A stretch of 64,000 bases of DNA, from positions 75,047,983 to 75,111,982 of the forward strand of contig OX457071.1 of assembly GCA_949752795.1 (NCBI GenBank), written 5' to 3'. Shown here piece by piece: positions 10,538 through 24,042 of the stretch. The notes beneath the pieces are model-generated. The model made no database searches, was not told the DNA's origin, and worked only from the letters and a program-made list of their open reading frames with translations. This stretch comes from Hyperoodon ampullatus. Taxonomy: Eukaryota; Chordata; Mammalia; Artiodactyla; Ziphiidae. The position numbers and the translations under genes were made by a program. Position 1 is the first letter of the stretch. Each line of letters starts with the position of its first letter.

Positions 10538-12109
10538 CCTCCTCCACCATCTAGTTTTCCAGCACATTCTCTTGAATATCAAATAACCCCTCCATTGCCA
10601 TAGGACCTAAAACCCACTGATTCTAATTTCATTGCGTTCAACTCTTCATTTCCCTCCTTATCCAGTTTCAATTCTAGAATCCCAAACCCCTTGTCCTTCT
10701 CTACCTTTATCGTACCTGCTTGGCTAACCTAAAACCCGATTTCGTGCAAGTCTCTACCTTCTATACACTAAAATCTGAACATCTGAACATGGAGAAGAAA
10801 AATGCCCACTGTGCTGACTGGGCTTGTTGACTTCATGACCGCCAACCTTAAAGGGTACTCGGTACTGCCTGGCCATCTGATCTCTTCACTCTCTCGCTGT
10901 CATGAGGTGATTATTTCATAACTTTCTCTCAACCCTCCACACTTCCACCTGCATCACCACTCAGCTTTCACAAGCGCTCACCTGGTCTTCCCACCTTCCT
11001 CACGGATGCCCGTAAACCCCGCTCCCCTTGAGTGACTGTGACCTGCTGTCTCCAATCTTAAGACAGACCCCCCTCCCATGATTTATTCAACGACATCTCT
11101 CTAACAATTCTCTCCTCTCTCTCTTGCGTACCAATTTTTCCTTTCTCATTGGGTCTTTTCAGTCAACATACAAATAGACCATTATTTCTAGCATCTGAAA
11201 AAAAATTCTTGATTCTAATTTTCCCTCCAATTCTTACCCTACTTTTCAAGAATCTCCTCAAAAGGGTTGCCTTTTCTTGCTGCCCTAATTTCTTCCATTC
11301 TCTCTCTCTTTTACTTTTCTGAGGTAAAACTGGTGTACAGTAGACCACATACACGTGGTGTTCAGTGTGATACGGTCTGGTAAATGCCTTTATCTGTCCA
11401 TGACCACAGTCAAGATAACAAACATTTCCTTCACCCCAGTTTTCATCTGTTCCCTTCACTGCCTTCTCTTCAATATTTGAGCTTACTTAGCATTCCATCT
11501 CCATTTTAATTCATCTTTTGGCATTTTGGCTGTATCTTGTATTTTTGCGTTTGGTAGTGGTGATTGCTCTAGGGATTATAATATACATCCTTAAACTTTC
11601 GAATCTATTTGGAGTTAATGAACTGTAGAAACCTTGCAACCACAGAGGTCCGATTCCTCCTCCCCCAAGGCCCTTGGCCTCAGAGTCATCGTAAGCATTA
11701 CGTCCACACACATTTTCCTTCAGCGCTTTAAAGATGTGGTTCTATTGGCACTCATGGTTTCTCAGGAGAAATCCATCATTATGCAAATTGTCATTTTCCT
11801 CTAGTAACTTTAAATATTATTTTATCTTTGGTCTTACGTAGTTTGACTATATCTAGAAGACTGTCTTTGAATCTGTTCTGCTCAAAGTTTGGTGAGCCTT
11901 TTGAATCTGTAAAGGTATGTGTTTCATCAAATTTAGAACGTTTCTGGCTATTATTTCTTTCAATGTTGTCTCTGCTCCAACATTTGTCTCCTCCTCTTCT
12001 GGGACTCTTTTCGCACAAAGGTTATATTTATAAATTTTATACCACAGGTTCCTAAAACTCTATTCATATTTTTTCAATCTTTCTTCTGTTCTTCAGATTT
12101 GATTTTTAT
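10538..12109. other. Intergenic, old LINE-like sequence, no gene
   Basis: Positions 11465-12109 resemble old L1-related sequence by word pattern (for example TTTCTGGCTATTATTTCTTT, then TCTTCTGGGACTCTTTTC). The rest is pyrimidine-rich and not assigned. No coding gene is supported. Confidence 0.4.
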
Positions 12110-12500
12110 TGATTATAGACTATATCCACCCAATGGAATATTATTCAGCAACAAAAAGGAATAAAGTACTGATATATCCTACAACATGGATGACCCTAGG
12201 GAACATTATGCTAAGGGAAAGAAGCTAGTCACATTTATGTGAATAGAATAGGCAAATATGTGGAAACACAAAGTAGATGAATGGCTCCCTAGGGCTTGGG
12301 GTGGTGGCGATGAGGAATGGGGAGTGACTGCTAATGCGTATGGGGTTTCTTTTTGGGGTGGCAAAAATGTTCTAGTATTAGATTGTGACATTGCACAATT
12401 TTGTGAATACACTAAAAAACCACTGAAATGCACCCTTCATTCAACGTATGGTCTGTGAATTATATCTCAGTGAAGTTCTTTTTTTAAAAAAGAATGAGTT
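12110..12500 (+). mobile_element. L1M 3' end fragment
   Basis: It contains the sequence CCAATGGAATATTATTCAGC, the internal block TTGGGGTGGTGG, and the terminal TATGGTCTGTGAATTATATC followed by TCAGTGAAG, as in the 3' UTR of old L1 families. Confidence 0.85.
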
Positions 12501-12944
12501 GCATAAAGTTACAAACAGTTAATTCACTCTACTTGGCCAGTTGTCTCTTGTATCAACTTTGCCTGTTCCATCTATGAATTTTCCACTACTCCTTCCATAC
12601 ACTGGATTAGTGGGCCGCTTGCAACTTTAAACATTCCCAGGATCTCGTATATATTCCATTACATTGTCCTTAAACAACAGGGGCAAGTTTTCTTTCCTGA
12701 ATTCTAAAAATCTTGACCAAACACTCTACGACATGTAGTTGTGTTCTTAAATGAGATTCCCAAAATGATAATCAGAAGTTCCTTGCAAAGTAGATATTTG
12801 CTGATTCAATGCCTGCTCAGAACTGGATTTTTCTTCCTAGTTCATTGGTTTCTACAACACTGGGTTTCCGAAATCCAGTTAAAACCCGTGATTTGTTGCC
12901 TGAGAGAAAAAGAAAAATAGTTTAGACTGTGTTAGGAGAAGTGT

Positions 12945-13150
12945 AGTTAATATTTACTACATGCTTAGCTTACACCTTGCATAAGTTAACTCATTTCAAT
13001 TTGCACAATCAACCTGGAACACAGGTATTGGTCACTCTATTTTACTAAAGAGGCACAAAGATGTTAAACTTGGCCAAGGTCATACACCTACTAAGTGGTG
13101 GAGGAGAGATTCTACCCCAGCAGCATGGTTCCAACATCTAGACAGGTAGG
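12945..13150 (-). mobile_element. MIR SINE
   Basis: Reverse-orientation MIR: TTAACTCATTTCAATTTGCA, then ACTTGGCCAAGGTCATACAC and CTAAGTGGTGGAGG. Confidence 0.85.
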
Positions 13151-13853
13151 TCGGCAATGGGTCACTGAGTTAACTAACCTTTTCCCACTGCACTAATTAC
13201 TTAATTCAGAGGTATTTATGGAGTCCAATTGGATGATAAGTATTGAGGATACAAAACCAAACCAAAACAAACACAAGACAGGGCTCCTCTTCTGGGATTA
13301 CTCAATCTAACGTGGGCGACAAACAGACCATCAAGTAACAAAACCATGATGTGGGAAGCCTGCCCTCTGAGGCCCAAAGTCTAAGCAGAGTGCAAAGGTG
13401 TGTATTCACTTTGCAGGAGGAGCTGGGAAGGATAAGGCAAGATGGCACTGAAAGGCCAGCATTTACTCCAAAGAAACGGCTCATGCACAAGCAGAGGGGT
13501 GGAAGGGATGTGCAGTTCTAGGAGGGCCTTGGTGTGACGGTGTCCCAAGGGGCAGGTGAAAGTAAGGACCAGGCTGTGAGGGGCTTGCATTTTATGCTAG
13601 AGAGTTTGCAACAAAGGGCGCCAGAGAGCTTGGCTTTCCATAATCCTATTTGCGTTTTGAGAAGGTAACTAGGAATTCTGCTGGTGGACGAGGGCAGAGA
13701 CAATGAAAGCAGGGATACCAGGCAGGAGGCTGCTACAGCGATTGACCTGGAGATTATTTTTAAAAGAAGCAAATTAAAAATCTGCAATTTATTTCTCTTT
13801 TTGGTGTATAATTAAGCCATATATGGTCCCAGGACCATGGTTAGTATCATCTA
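13151..13853. other. Intergenic, no gene recognised
   Basis: Moderately GC-rich. The open frames show no recognisable family. Confidence 0.4.
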
Positions 13854-14343
13854 GACCAGCACTGTCCCAAAAATATAAAGTCACATACGTAATTTAAAAT
13901 TTTCTACTAGCCACATTAAAACAAGTAAAAGACATACATGAAATTAACTTTAATCATGTTTTATTTAACTCAATATATTATCTTTTCGACATGAAATCAA
14001 TATACAAATATTAATATGTTACATTTTTTTCACACTAAATCTTTGAAATCCAGTGTGAATTTTATACGCAAATGCTTCTCAATCTGGATGCTAAATGTAC
14101 CTTAGAACTACTTGGTTTGCATTTAGGTTTTGTAAAATTTACATTTGAAAAAGTAGACTCATGTACCCAAGTTGTTCCAGACACACTTAAATGTTGCCCA
14201 GTATTTGAACTGAACATCAGTTTTAAAATTTTAAATTGATTCAAATGAATTTTAAAATTCAGGTTTCCAGTCCCACTGGCCCTATTTCATGTGATCAGTA
14301 GCCACATATGGCTAGTGGCCACCACTTCAGACAGCACAGACTA
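13854..14343. mobile_element. hAT-type non-autonomous DNA transposon (MER family)
   Basis: About 490 bp with imperfect terminal inverted repeats: CAGCACTGTCCC at the left end pairs with GACAGCACAG at the right. GTAGCCACATATGGCTAGTG sits next to the right end. The same end sequences occur at 10288-10437. Confidence 0.7.
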
Positions 14344-15953
14344 AAGCCTGCTTGGCTTACAATAGGTGTTCAAAAATATGTTATCTGCAAACATAGGATT
14401 TAAAAAGTGAAGAATCACTCATTCTAAACCAACTGTAAATAAAACATAGTATTTTGGAGCAGAAGGAATTCTTTTTGAGACCAGGAGGAATAAATACTCA
14501 GCACATTACTGTTTTGGGCTAAATTATTTAAAAGAACCTTGCTCTTTAGACCAATCTTCTGTGCAGCTAATACAGAAGATGTAAACAATGATTGGAAAGA
14601 ATCATTCCTTGTTATTAACGTACTTACAAAAGAGTAAAACACAAAAAACGTCTCATTACAGAAGGCTGTCATAACACAACAGGTTAGGAAACATACACTG
14701 TGTGCCGAGTACCTGTGCAGCGTTTATAACTCGCCCTGGGATAGGAAGGAAACCACCCCTCCTGCCCCTGCTGCCAGCTGCCCTGCTCTGCAGAGCTCCA
14801 GTTTCAGATTCACCGCATTCAGTGATTGACATCAAATGCTTTCCCAGCACCGAGGAATTTACTACACGTGAGTACATTTTCCTTCCTAAGGCTTATTTGT
14901 GAACAGACTGACCATCGGAACTTGAACGCCTGTGCCTGACACCTGCCCTGTGTGAGTTGGTTTTCCCTATTGTGAAATGGAGAAAATACCTCCCCCACCC
15001 TTCTACACGAGTCATGGCACCAGTGGGGAGTGTGTGGAGAGGACTCCCGTGGTAATGAAAGCGGGAAGAAGGGGTGGACAAAGCCAGTGGGAAACAGATG
15101 ATTCAGTCAGTAGAGTGATGTGAGTGCAGGAGGCGGTGGAGAGGGGTGGGGAGTGGGGCTAATTGGAGGGTGAGTGACAGCTGAAGGGGTGGCTCCCTCT
15201 GCAGGAAGGCTGAGGCACTGCTGCCAGATCCTTCCACTGAGTGCTCAGAAGGAAGAGATTTGGAATTTTATGTAAAATCTGATTTGTAAAAATCAGCAAA
15301 CATTCTGTGGACTAGAAAGATCAAGTGGCAGACCTCTAGTTTGTAAGCTCTGAACGTAAAGTTACAGAAGCCAAAACTAAAGAGCAACACCAGAAACAGA
15401 GTGAGAAAGTAAAAGCCAAGAGAAGAAAAGTTATTCTGAAGAAAGAATAATATAGACTAGATCATGGACAAAGGAGACTAGAATCACTACGGAGCTCAGA
15501 TGCAATCTAGGTCCGCTTACACCCAAATCAGGAATAAGAGAGATTCAACAGAAGGTAGGCCTATAAAAATTAAGTCAAGGCTCTCTATTTAAAACTATAT
15601 TTGGATTAGATGTCCAAGAATACAAAACAGCTACAAAACAGCTGAAAGTAATGGATATAATTTTTAAACTCACAGCTGAGTTAGCACAAAAGTAAGGTAG
15701 ATTCTTAGAAGCCAGAAATGAAGTCAAAGCTTGAGGAAGGGGGGCCCTGAGACTGGTAGTGGCCCCTGATCCCAAGTCTTAGCAGCTGTTCAAGAGTCAA
15801 GCCGAGGCCCAGGAACCCTTCTTCCCTCTTCTCTACCAACAGGAGTTTTAGGGGAGTGTGAGACCAACCCACCAAAAGACATCCCCAGCCTCGCTTGCAG
15901 CTCTGCGAGGAGGTTCTGGCCAGTTGACATGAGCAGAAGCGACATATGCAACC
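14344..15953. other. Intergenic, no gene recognised
   Basis: No coding or RNA feature is supported on either strand. Confidence 0.45.
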
Positions 15954-16031
15954 GCTGGATCACACTCTGCAGAGGAATTGCTGGATCACACTCTGCAGAG
16001 GAATTGCTGGATCACACTCTGCAGAGGAAAA
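15954..16031 (+). repeat. 26-bp tandem triplication
   Basis: Three head-to-tail units start at 15954, 15980 and 16006, each GCTGGATCACACTCTGCAGA plus GGAATT. The first two are identical and the third ends GGAAAA. Confidence 0.97.
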
Positions 16032-16329
16032 GTGTCCCTCTCCTCTCCACCCTTTCCTTCCTCCAGGAGCTTGAGTGCAAATCCATCCCACCACGCAGAT
16101 GGGGCAGAACCACACTGTCGGGAGTCTGGGCCCCCGAGCAGCCATGTCACCCCCAGACAGCTCCCTGCACCACCACGTGAAAGAAGAACCATCTTCTTTA
16201 AGCCACTGTACCTTGAGTGCTCTAATAAAGCAGCTCGACCACACCCTAAGTGATGTAAGCCATGTGAGGCAAGGAGATCAAAGAACCCCTTCCGAACAGG
16301 GCTGTCAAAGGTCTACACTAGGAGTCCGC

Positions 16330-16543
16330 AGACATTCTCTCCAGTGGGCCAGAGTGATTATCTTAGGCTTCACGGGCCATGCAGTCGCTGTCCCAACTAC
16401 TTACCTCTGCTGTGGATGAGCAGAAGCGGTCACAGATGGTCAGTAAACAAGTGGGCATAGCTGTGCCCTAGTAAAGCCTTATTTATAAAAACAGGAAGTG
16501 GCCTGGTTTTCACCCACAGGCTATAGTTTGCCAACCCCTTTCT
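16330..16543. mobile_element. hAT-type MER element
   Basis: The left end GGAGTCCGCAGAC pairs imperfectly with the right end GTTTGCCAACCCC. Internal CACGGGCCATGCAGTCGCTG and CCTTATTTATAAAAACAGG blocks are characteristic of a common non-autonomous mammalian family. Confidence 0.75.
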
Positions 16544-16552
16544 TAGCACTAC

Positions 16553-16650
16553 CATAGATAGATAGGGAGACAGGGAGGGAGATAGGGAGGGAGATAGATG
16601 ATAGATAGATAGAGACAGATGATAGATAGGATAGGCAGATAGATATGTAG
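16553..16650 (+). repeat. GATA/GGGA microsatellite
   Basis: Interrupted GATAGATA and GGGAGGGAGATA runs lie directly next to the hAT-type element. Confidence 0.93.
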
Positions 16651-18429
16651 ATAAAGTATCTGACAAAGAAAACTTGCCTCTTGTAGCCTTGGCTCTCTGA
16701 AGTGAAAGAAAATTCTGCTCTGAGAATTCACTGCTTAGAGCTGACTCTCAGCAGGGACTATGGTTTCAAGTCACACTTCATACATGGTCCAAAACATCCT
16801 CAGAGTGAGACGGTACATTAAAGTGGACCCGGGCTGGCCATGCCCTCAGGGGCCTGACAGAAGTTCCTGTCTGGAGGAGCACATCTTCGGCCTCAAAGAA
16901 TTGACAAATTCCTATCAAAGACGAGCTCACAAATAAAAATTACGAAACAAGGAGAAAGACAAGTCACATGGAACAAAAGACAGCAGAGAAAACAAATAAC
17001 AAAATCAGACCCTACTGACTTTAGGTATTGGACTTACCAATGACAAATATAAAATAAGTGTGTTGAATAATACATAAAGAAAGTGTAAATAAGGAATAAG
17101 AGATTACCAAAAGGTGACCCAGGCATACTTTTTAAAGGACCAATTACAACTTCCAGAAAAGAAAATTGAAATTTTAAATTAAATGAATTTCCAATAAAAT
17201 TACCACCATAAAAAGATTAAAGTTTTAAAAGTGGCCTAAAACCACAGAGACAATGAAAATAGGAAAAGAGGCAATGACATTTTAGAAACTGGAATGGGAA
17301 TAACTGACTCAGCAAAATCAAGAAAGCTAAATGTGAAGCTTGCAGTGGGGAAGCCTTTGTATTTCTGCAAATAGCAGTGGAGGCAGGACTGGAAACAGAG
17401 CTGACGGAAAGCTTAACAAGGTCAAAACAGCCCCTTCAAAAGGGAGAGGAAGGGGAGAGTGCTGCTTTTGTAATGAACCTTAGAGAGACATCTGACTCTT
17501 TAAACTTTGTCATGTGATTCTGATAAAAAATAAGAACTAAAAAATGAAGACAAATCCTGCTATTTTCAAGGCTAATAAATTCCCTGGACTAATAATATAA
17601 AGTCAAATAGAGGGGCAAAATATTGATATACAAACTATATCTTTAAATATTTACATATCATCAAAAATAGGGATGACTGTCAATGACATTTTATTCTACT
17701 CATATATGAGTGATTTTAATTATATCTGACACTGGGCTGAAAGTGCTTTCCGTATGATCACCTGTTGCAAGAGGATTTCACTAGAATGACACCTATGATA
17801 TTGGGGTTTGAGTCTTGGCGTCATCACTTCGTACCTGCATAACTTTGGGCAAATTACTTAGCTTCTTCCCTCATCTGTAAAAGAGAAATTACCGTACCAT
17901 TATTAAGGTTAACATTATTAGCCTTAATGTTACTGCAGGGCTCAAAAAATTCCTCGCAGTGTGAAGCCTCCTTTCGGTCCAGACACGCCAATTACAATCT
18001 GACCCCAGCCACCCAGCTGAATCTTGTAAAGGCATCTTCATACAGTGATGATGTGTCAATGAAATATTAATGACTTTATAAACTGTATAACTTAAAATGT
18101 CTTATTCTCTTTTTTCCTCCCGAGTTTTCACTCATTCCCAGAAGTCATTTCAAAAAGACTAATACATGTTGGCAACATAAGAAAATTAAAATTTCTACAC
18201 AACAAAAACAAGTAACCATAAACAGACATGAAAAGATTAACTGTGAAACATTTGCCATACATAAGACAAGTAATTTAAATATTAAGAATGTTTAAAAACA
18301 ACATGAAATGGGGTGATGTAAATTTTTAAAAAACAGTCACATGGATCCAAGACTAAAGATTTAAAATTGTTCATTTTTCCAAACATTTCTACAGAAAGTG
18401 ATTGCATCCAAAGAGCTCTTACAAATAAT
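16651..18429. other. Intergenic, AT-rich, no gene; includes a MIR at about 17790-17930
   Basis: The MIR part shows GGGGTTTGAGTCTTGGCGTC, then TTTGGGCAAATTACTTAGC and CTCATCTGTAAAA. No coding feature is supported. Confidence 0.6.
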
Positions 18430-18790
18430 TAAGATGGCCAACACCCAAATGGAAATGTTCAAACTCACATAAAGAAATGTCAATAAAATTGGATACTATT
18501 TTCACCTATCCTAGTAGAATCATTTCTAATAGCCCCAAAAAACCAGAAACCATCTAAGTGTTCACCAAAGGAACTAGTTAAAACAGGATATAGACATATA
18601 CGCTATGCAGCTGTTAAAAAGAATGAAGAAAAACAAGAATCAAGATGAAAAGAAACGTAGGAACTTCCTCTGGAGAGTGGGGTATTGGTTGCTTTTAATT
18701 TTATCCCTTTATGCTGTTCACACTTATTTATGATTACTTTTAATTAAATGTTTAATTTCAAATTGTAAATACTTTAAAAAATAAATCATA
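18430..18790 (+). mobile_element. L1M 3' end fragment
   Basis: It contains AAACCAGAAACCATCTAAGT, then GGAACTAGTTAAAACAGG and ATGCAGCTGTTAAAAAGAAT, the typical order near the 3' end of old L1 copies. Confidence 0.8.
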
Positions 18791-18949
18791 TTCATACTCA
18801 TTGCTCAAAGCCACTTTCTAGTACAATAAATTTCTGACTGCCCCAAGCCTGAAAAATCTCTATTCCGTGCTCTCAAGAATTTTCTTTGTATCTTTATCCC
18901 ATAACTTAATAAGAGAGCCCACCCTACATTATACTTATTTGCATAAAAG

Positions 18950-19100
18950 TCTAGACTCTGAGAAAACTGCCTGGGTTTGAACTCTGGCCCAGCCACTTAC
19001 TAGCTGAGTGACCATTAAGTTACTTAACTTCTGTGCCTGTTTTCTCATTTGTAAAAAAGGAATAATAGTATCCACCTCACAGGACTGACGGAAACAAGTT
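18950..19100 (+). mobile_element. MIR SINE
   Basis: Forward MIR: CTGCCTGGGTTTGAACTCTG, then CCACTTACTAGCTGAGTGAC and TTTCTCATTTGTAAAAAAGG. Confidence 0.9.
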
Positions 19101-21019
19101 ATATCTCTACCCTCTAAGCTCCCATCAGCGACTCACACATGACAAATCTAAGTATTTACTGAAGTAAACTGACCTGCTACCAGGGGACTCAGAGGGGTGA
19201 GGATGACAAAACCAAGTTCTCTGCAACTTAAATCTACAGCCTACCCTCAGCAATGCAACCTTTGTGACCTGGTAGGTTGTTTGTTTGAATTGACAGGTTA
19301 AGAAGAAGAGAAAAATGGGCACTGAATGAAGGAGAAAAGCAAAAATATTCTGGGCCAAGACCAGTTTTTCTGGTAATCCCTACCCTTTCCTCCATCTGCT
19401 GCTGTCTCTCAGCCCCTGCAGCTTCTGGCCCATTTCCATGGTTTCCTTGGGCCACTGAGGTGCATCTCCACATGGCAAGAAAAGGATCCAGCTGCACTCG
19501 GTCTGAGTTGGTGGTGCTCGTTTCAGTTACAGGGGTCAGGCGAGGCTTCCTGGAAAGGCTTTCCTGTTAAACTTCTTACAAGATTCAAACAGCCAAGACT
19601 ACTCCCCTTACCCTGCCCGAGGTGGACAGACCACCCTGCATGCCAGGAGCTGGGATGTCTTCCTAACACTCCTTACACCCTAGAGGGTGACTATTCTCCC
19701 TCAGGCCCCAGGGCCCTTGGTACTTCCCTTACCTGCAGGGATCCAGTCTATTGTATGTGTGCAATTTCCCCGTATAAATCATGGAACCACATGACCTTTG
19801 GTGCCTTTCAGAGGATGGGCATGAAGGTTAGCCTGCTATTCCTGTTTCACAGAAAATCCCCAGCTCCAGGACTCAACAGCTGTGTGACCTTGGGGAAACT
19901 GCTTAACCTAAACCTCAGTTCCTTCATCTAGACACGGGAGATTTCTGCTTTCTAGGATAATACTGAGCCTGAACAAGGTCAAGTATATAGAGTTCTGAGT
20001 GTGCTGCCCGAACAGACTACACACAACAAATAAGACACGACCGTGAGTCAGATGAGACCCCTGGGCCCACGTTAGCGAGCCCCCGAGTCGTGCCCCCTGA
20101 GCAACACCGTGTGGCGTGCTCCCAAAGGCACAGTGCAGCCAGACTTACCCACAGTGAGAGGCGGGGGCAAGGCACAGAGGAAGGGGATGCCGCCTATCTC
20201 GCGATAGACCATTCCAACCCAAATACGTTGCACACGAAAGTATCCCACTGCAAAACTTCTAAAGGCACTATTCAGCTTCCCTCGTTGTGAAAAACAACAA
20301 TCTCTATTTGAGATTAGTAGTACATTAATTTGGGCTTACTGTGTTATCACGAAAGAACAGTTAAGCTGCATTTGTACTGACTGGAGGATAAAAATCCTCA
20401 CTGAGGAATAAAATTAAGATGCTGACAGGGAAAACCACCAGGGATCTAACAAGCACTGTAAAACCTTGCTGAAATAAAAGACCTAATAAATGCATATACC
20501 ATGCTGTACATATGAAGATGTGAATTCTCCCCAGATATATATTTTATTTGTATAAACCTAATAAAAAATCCCAGGAGGATTTTTCCTAAGAAAAATCGAA
20601 CTTGACAAAATAGATACATCCTAAAGAGCATAAGCGTCATAGAATAGCCACCCAACACAAAAACAGAAAAAACAGAAAAAGAAGATAGGGCAGCTTCCCC
20701 GTCAGGAACCGATATAAAGCAACCAGCTATAGTGAGCAGTTGGGGAACTGGAGCGGGAACGGTAAATGCCTCTGCAGCGTCAGAGGTCCTGCACCCAAGT
20801 GCCTTAGGTAGACTTCACCTTCACACAACCACCTGCCTTTACTGTCCTCACTTGGGAGGTGCTGAAGCTGGGGTGTAGAAAAGAAACTTGCCCAACACCA
20901 CACAGGTTCGAGGCAGGGGTCTGGGCCCAGCTGGCTCCAGAAGTCCAACCTGTCTGATAAGAAAAATACTAAATAGCACACAGTGTCTACAGAGACCATA
21001 AGGAGAAACTCCTAAATGA
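19101..21019. other. Intergenic, no gene; MIR remnants at 19860-19990 and about 20845-20950
   Basis: The first MIR shows AACAGCTGTGTGACCTTGGG. The second, in reverse orientation, shows AACTTGCCCAACACCACACA. The remainder is unassigned. Confidence 0.55.
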
Positions 21020-21830
21020 TCTGGTGTAAAAACGGACACAAGACATTACCATGCAACTAGGTTAATATGTAAATGGCTAACGTGCATGCTAAAAAGTTCA
21101 ACTTCACATGTACTTGTTTTAAGGACTGATACTATCTAGGGCTGCAGACAGGAAGTGGGTACTCACACATACCACAGAAGTGTCTGTTTATATAGCATTT
21201 TTGGAAGGCAATCTGACATTAAAACATACAGTTTGTATGCCTCTTCAGCAATTCCTCTTCTACAATCGATCCCAGAGAAACATTAAACGTAAGCACCAAG
21301 AGTCATGTTCAAGGATACTCACTGCAGCTCTTCTGTGAAAGCGAAATACTGGAAAGAAAAGGGAACATTTGGAACATATCACCGGGCGTCCATGCCACAG
21401 GACAGTAAGCAAAAAGTCAGTCTCCACGGACCGACACGCAGAGACGTCCAAGATACGCCACTAAAGGGGGAAAAAAAGCAAGCCACAGAACACACAGACT
21501 GTTAACCCATTTGTTTAAAAAAAAAGAATCTAAGAGACAATAAATGTGAGAAAATGAGAGAGAGAAAAAGAATGAACATTTGTACACATGCTGAAAAGGC
21601 ATTTTTAAAAAGGACCTGAAAGGATACACACAAAACCACGAAGAGCAGACACTGTGGGGAAGAAAGTGGGATTGGGGCCCAGGAGCTGAAGGCAACTTTC
21701 ACTTTTTACTCAATATTTTTGTGTATAATTTAAAACGTTTTTGTAATTTTGAGAAGACAAAAGCAAGTGACAAAGAACTTGCTATCTTGTATTCAGCCTT
21801 TTGTTTTTTTTAAAAAAAGCAAGATGTATA
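21020..21830 (+). mobile_element. L1M 3' end fragment
   Basis: The order TTTGGAAGGCAATCTGACAT, CAGCAATTCCTCTTCTACAA, GTTCAAGGATACTCACTGCA, then an AT-rich 3' end matches the tail of old L1 elements. It ends about 100 bp from the likely NUP58 poly(A) site. Confidence 0.82.
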
Positions 21831-21950
21831 AACCAGTGAAAATGAAACACTAAAAACCAACCAGAGAACAGAAGAGGAATAATAAGAAAATTACATATGA
21901 ATAACAACTACTGACACCTATAAAGGTTCAAAGCAACTGACACAGTAAAT

Positions 21951-21956
21951 TTTATT
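21951..21956 (-). terminator. NUP58: Candidate NUP58 poly(A) signal AATAAA
   Basis: TTTATT on the plus strand reads AATAAA in the gene's direction. It is the last canonical hexamer before the repeat-rich intergenic sequence. Cleavage would be expected 10-30 nt further left. No transcript data are available here, so the site is inferred. Confidence 0.5.
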
Positions 21957-22427
21957 GTTTACATAATGACAGGCTCTGGACAAAGTGGAGACAATGGACA
22001 CAGTGACGACACATTTAAACTCCCGCCACAAATTGATCTGTTACAAATTCCCAATGGTCAACATATTAAAATGTAAAATATATAAAGAAAAAAACACAAG
22101 AAATATAAATATCCAGATTTTTGCAGCACAATGCAATGTCCTTTTTAAAAAAAGTTTGTTGTAATGTGTATTTAATTCTGACAGTAATTCAAAACACAAA
22201 ACCACATGTTTTCCTACCCTTCCCCAAAACCTGGATCTGGGCACTGCAGTATTAGGGAAGTATGCAAAAATAAAAGCAACTTTCATGCTCAGAAACAAAG
22301 CATTTTCCTTATTTTAATGCATCAAGGCGCAAAAATTTCAATTCCAAAAGCCAATCATCGCTATATGCAGATAAATAAAACAGATTTGACAACACTTTTA
22401 TAATCAAACCCAACTAACGTTATACTA

Positions 22428-22457
22428 AAATATATATATATATGTGTGTGTATATAT
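22428..22457 (+). repeat. TA/TG microsatellite in the NUP58 3' UTR
   Basis: Short (TA)n, (TG)n, (TA)n run. Confidence 0.85.
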
Positions 22458-23872
22458 GTAATACCTATTTTAGAAAAAAAGGTGCCTTGGTGAAAATGAT
22501 TCTGAAAATATTCACTTGATGCACATTATGTACAAAACCTTCTATATAAAAAAATTAAACTATTTTCAATGAAATTTCATGTTCACATCCCATCTGAAAA
22601 CTGCACTTGAAAGATAAAATAGGTCTACATAACGGTTTCTGTGTGAAATCATGGCTAAGGCAGTTCTCTTCCCAAGGGCTCTCTTTTTCACCCACTCTCT
22701 GTCACTAATACTAATACAAATAACACACAGATGAAACCTGACATGTCTATATATGTTATTACCTGGAGCTCTGTTCACTGTTAAAATGGGGGATAGTTTA
22801 CTGTTGCTACAAAGAATACTTTTTTTCTTAAAATATACTGTTTCTTTATTCCAAATTAAGCACTTACTTAAGACATAAAAGAGGCTGATAAGCGACTCCA
22901 TTTGGTGTCAATATCAATAGCCCTATAAGAAAGAACTCTATTGGAATAGCTAGAAGTTTCCACTAAAATAATAGTGCATCCTTCACCTGCATAGAATCAA
23001 TTTGGCTTAATAGCTCTTTGCCCCCAGAACACCAGTCTGGAGTTCAAATATGCTCTTAAAGGTTCATTTCAGATATGAGGATACATAGGATAATAAAGTT
23101 GTTGAAATCGGTCTGATGAGTCTCAGCAGCCCTCATTCGGAGTAGCTGCTAAGATTAACATGGAAACAAAAATGGGAAAGACTGGGGGCAATGACGTTGA
23201 GTTGGTCAATATTTACACCAGTAACCATTTCACTAAGTCTTTAAGCAAATAACTACAATGACTTGGTACCTTTAGCTCCTTGTTCTACAAGCACTGAGGA
23301 TTTGAAGCATAAAAGGTGAAAAATGGAATACCCTTAGAAAAGGGGAACAGTCTGAGGCAAAAGTTGTAGGTCTGTAAATATATATTCTATATGCACACAA
23401 TTGTGTGTATTATGTTGTATATATTTTACATACATATTCACAAGATGCCCTGCAGTGTAGTTCAAAAGGCCTTTTATCAAGGAACAAAGTGATTCTGGTA
23501 TAGGCCCTAGAGTTCATACCATCTATATAAGAAACAAATGTGCATATATTCACATAATGTAAACCTTATCAACAAAAACATTGCTAAAACACTAGGTTAA
23601 ATAGTAGTAGGTCTTACCAATCAGCGATGTAATATTTCTTACACTGAGAATGAAAATAATGAAAAATACACAACTAGGTTTCAAATACACAAGAGAAAAG
23701 TTGTTTAGCACGGCAAACAAGAACAGAGTTCAAATTCCAGAAGTAAGGAAAAACTATCAAAACTTTATAAATCTCCTGGGTTGCAATTTAATTACTGCTT
23801 CAACTTTAGAAAAATAGATTCAGAGAATGAACGATGCTGCTATGGATCCTCTCAACACATCAACCCATATGT

Positions 23873-24042
23873 TTATCTTTTTCCTCTTTTGTTTCCAGCT
23901 GGAGGTTTCTTCAACTGAAGGAGTTGTCCTCCTGTTCCAAAACCTGCTGAGGCAGGATTGGACACCCCAAATGTCAAACCAGCTGATGCCGTGATGCCGG
24001 GATTGCTGAAGTTAAACCCAGATGTACTTGAGCTGCCAAAGC
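23873..24042 (-). CDS. NUP58: NUP58 coding exon 16, last exon (residues 544-599 and stop)
   Basis: The acceptor is AACATAAG. The exon encodes three FG motifs (GFGSS, TFGVS, GFGTG), then [17 protein letters not shown] and TAA at 23875-23873. The basic C-terminal tail matches human. The 3' UTR follows without a further intron as far as I can see. Confidence 0.97.

Larger units (their letters stand above)
21935..23872 (-). other. NUP58: NUP58 3' untranslated region (3' end approximate)
   Basis: About 1.9 kb of AT-rich sequence lies between the stop codon and a candidate poly(A) signal at 21956-21951. No SINE or L1 is visible in it, in contrast with the L1 3' end that begins just beyond (21830 and below). 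This supports one transcribed, constrained block. It contains a TA/TG microsatellite near 22428-22457. Another AATAAA (sense strand) near 22846-22851 could give a shorter 3' end. Confidence 0.6.

Noticed and set aside
15954..16031. Three regular direct repeats that could suggest a CRISPR array
   Set aside because: The units are directly adjacent with no spacers, in a mammalian genome. It is a simple tandem triplication.
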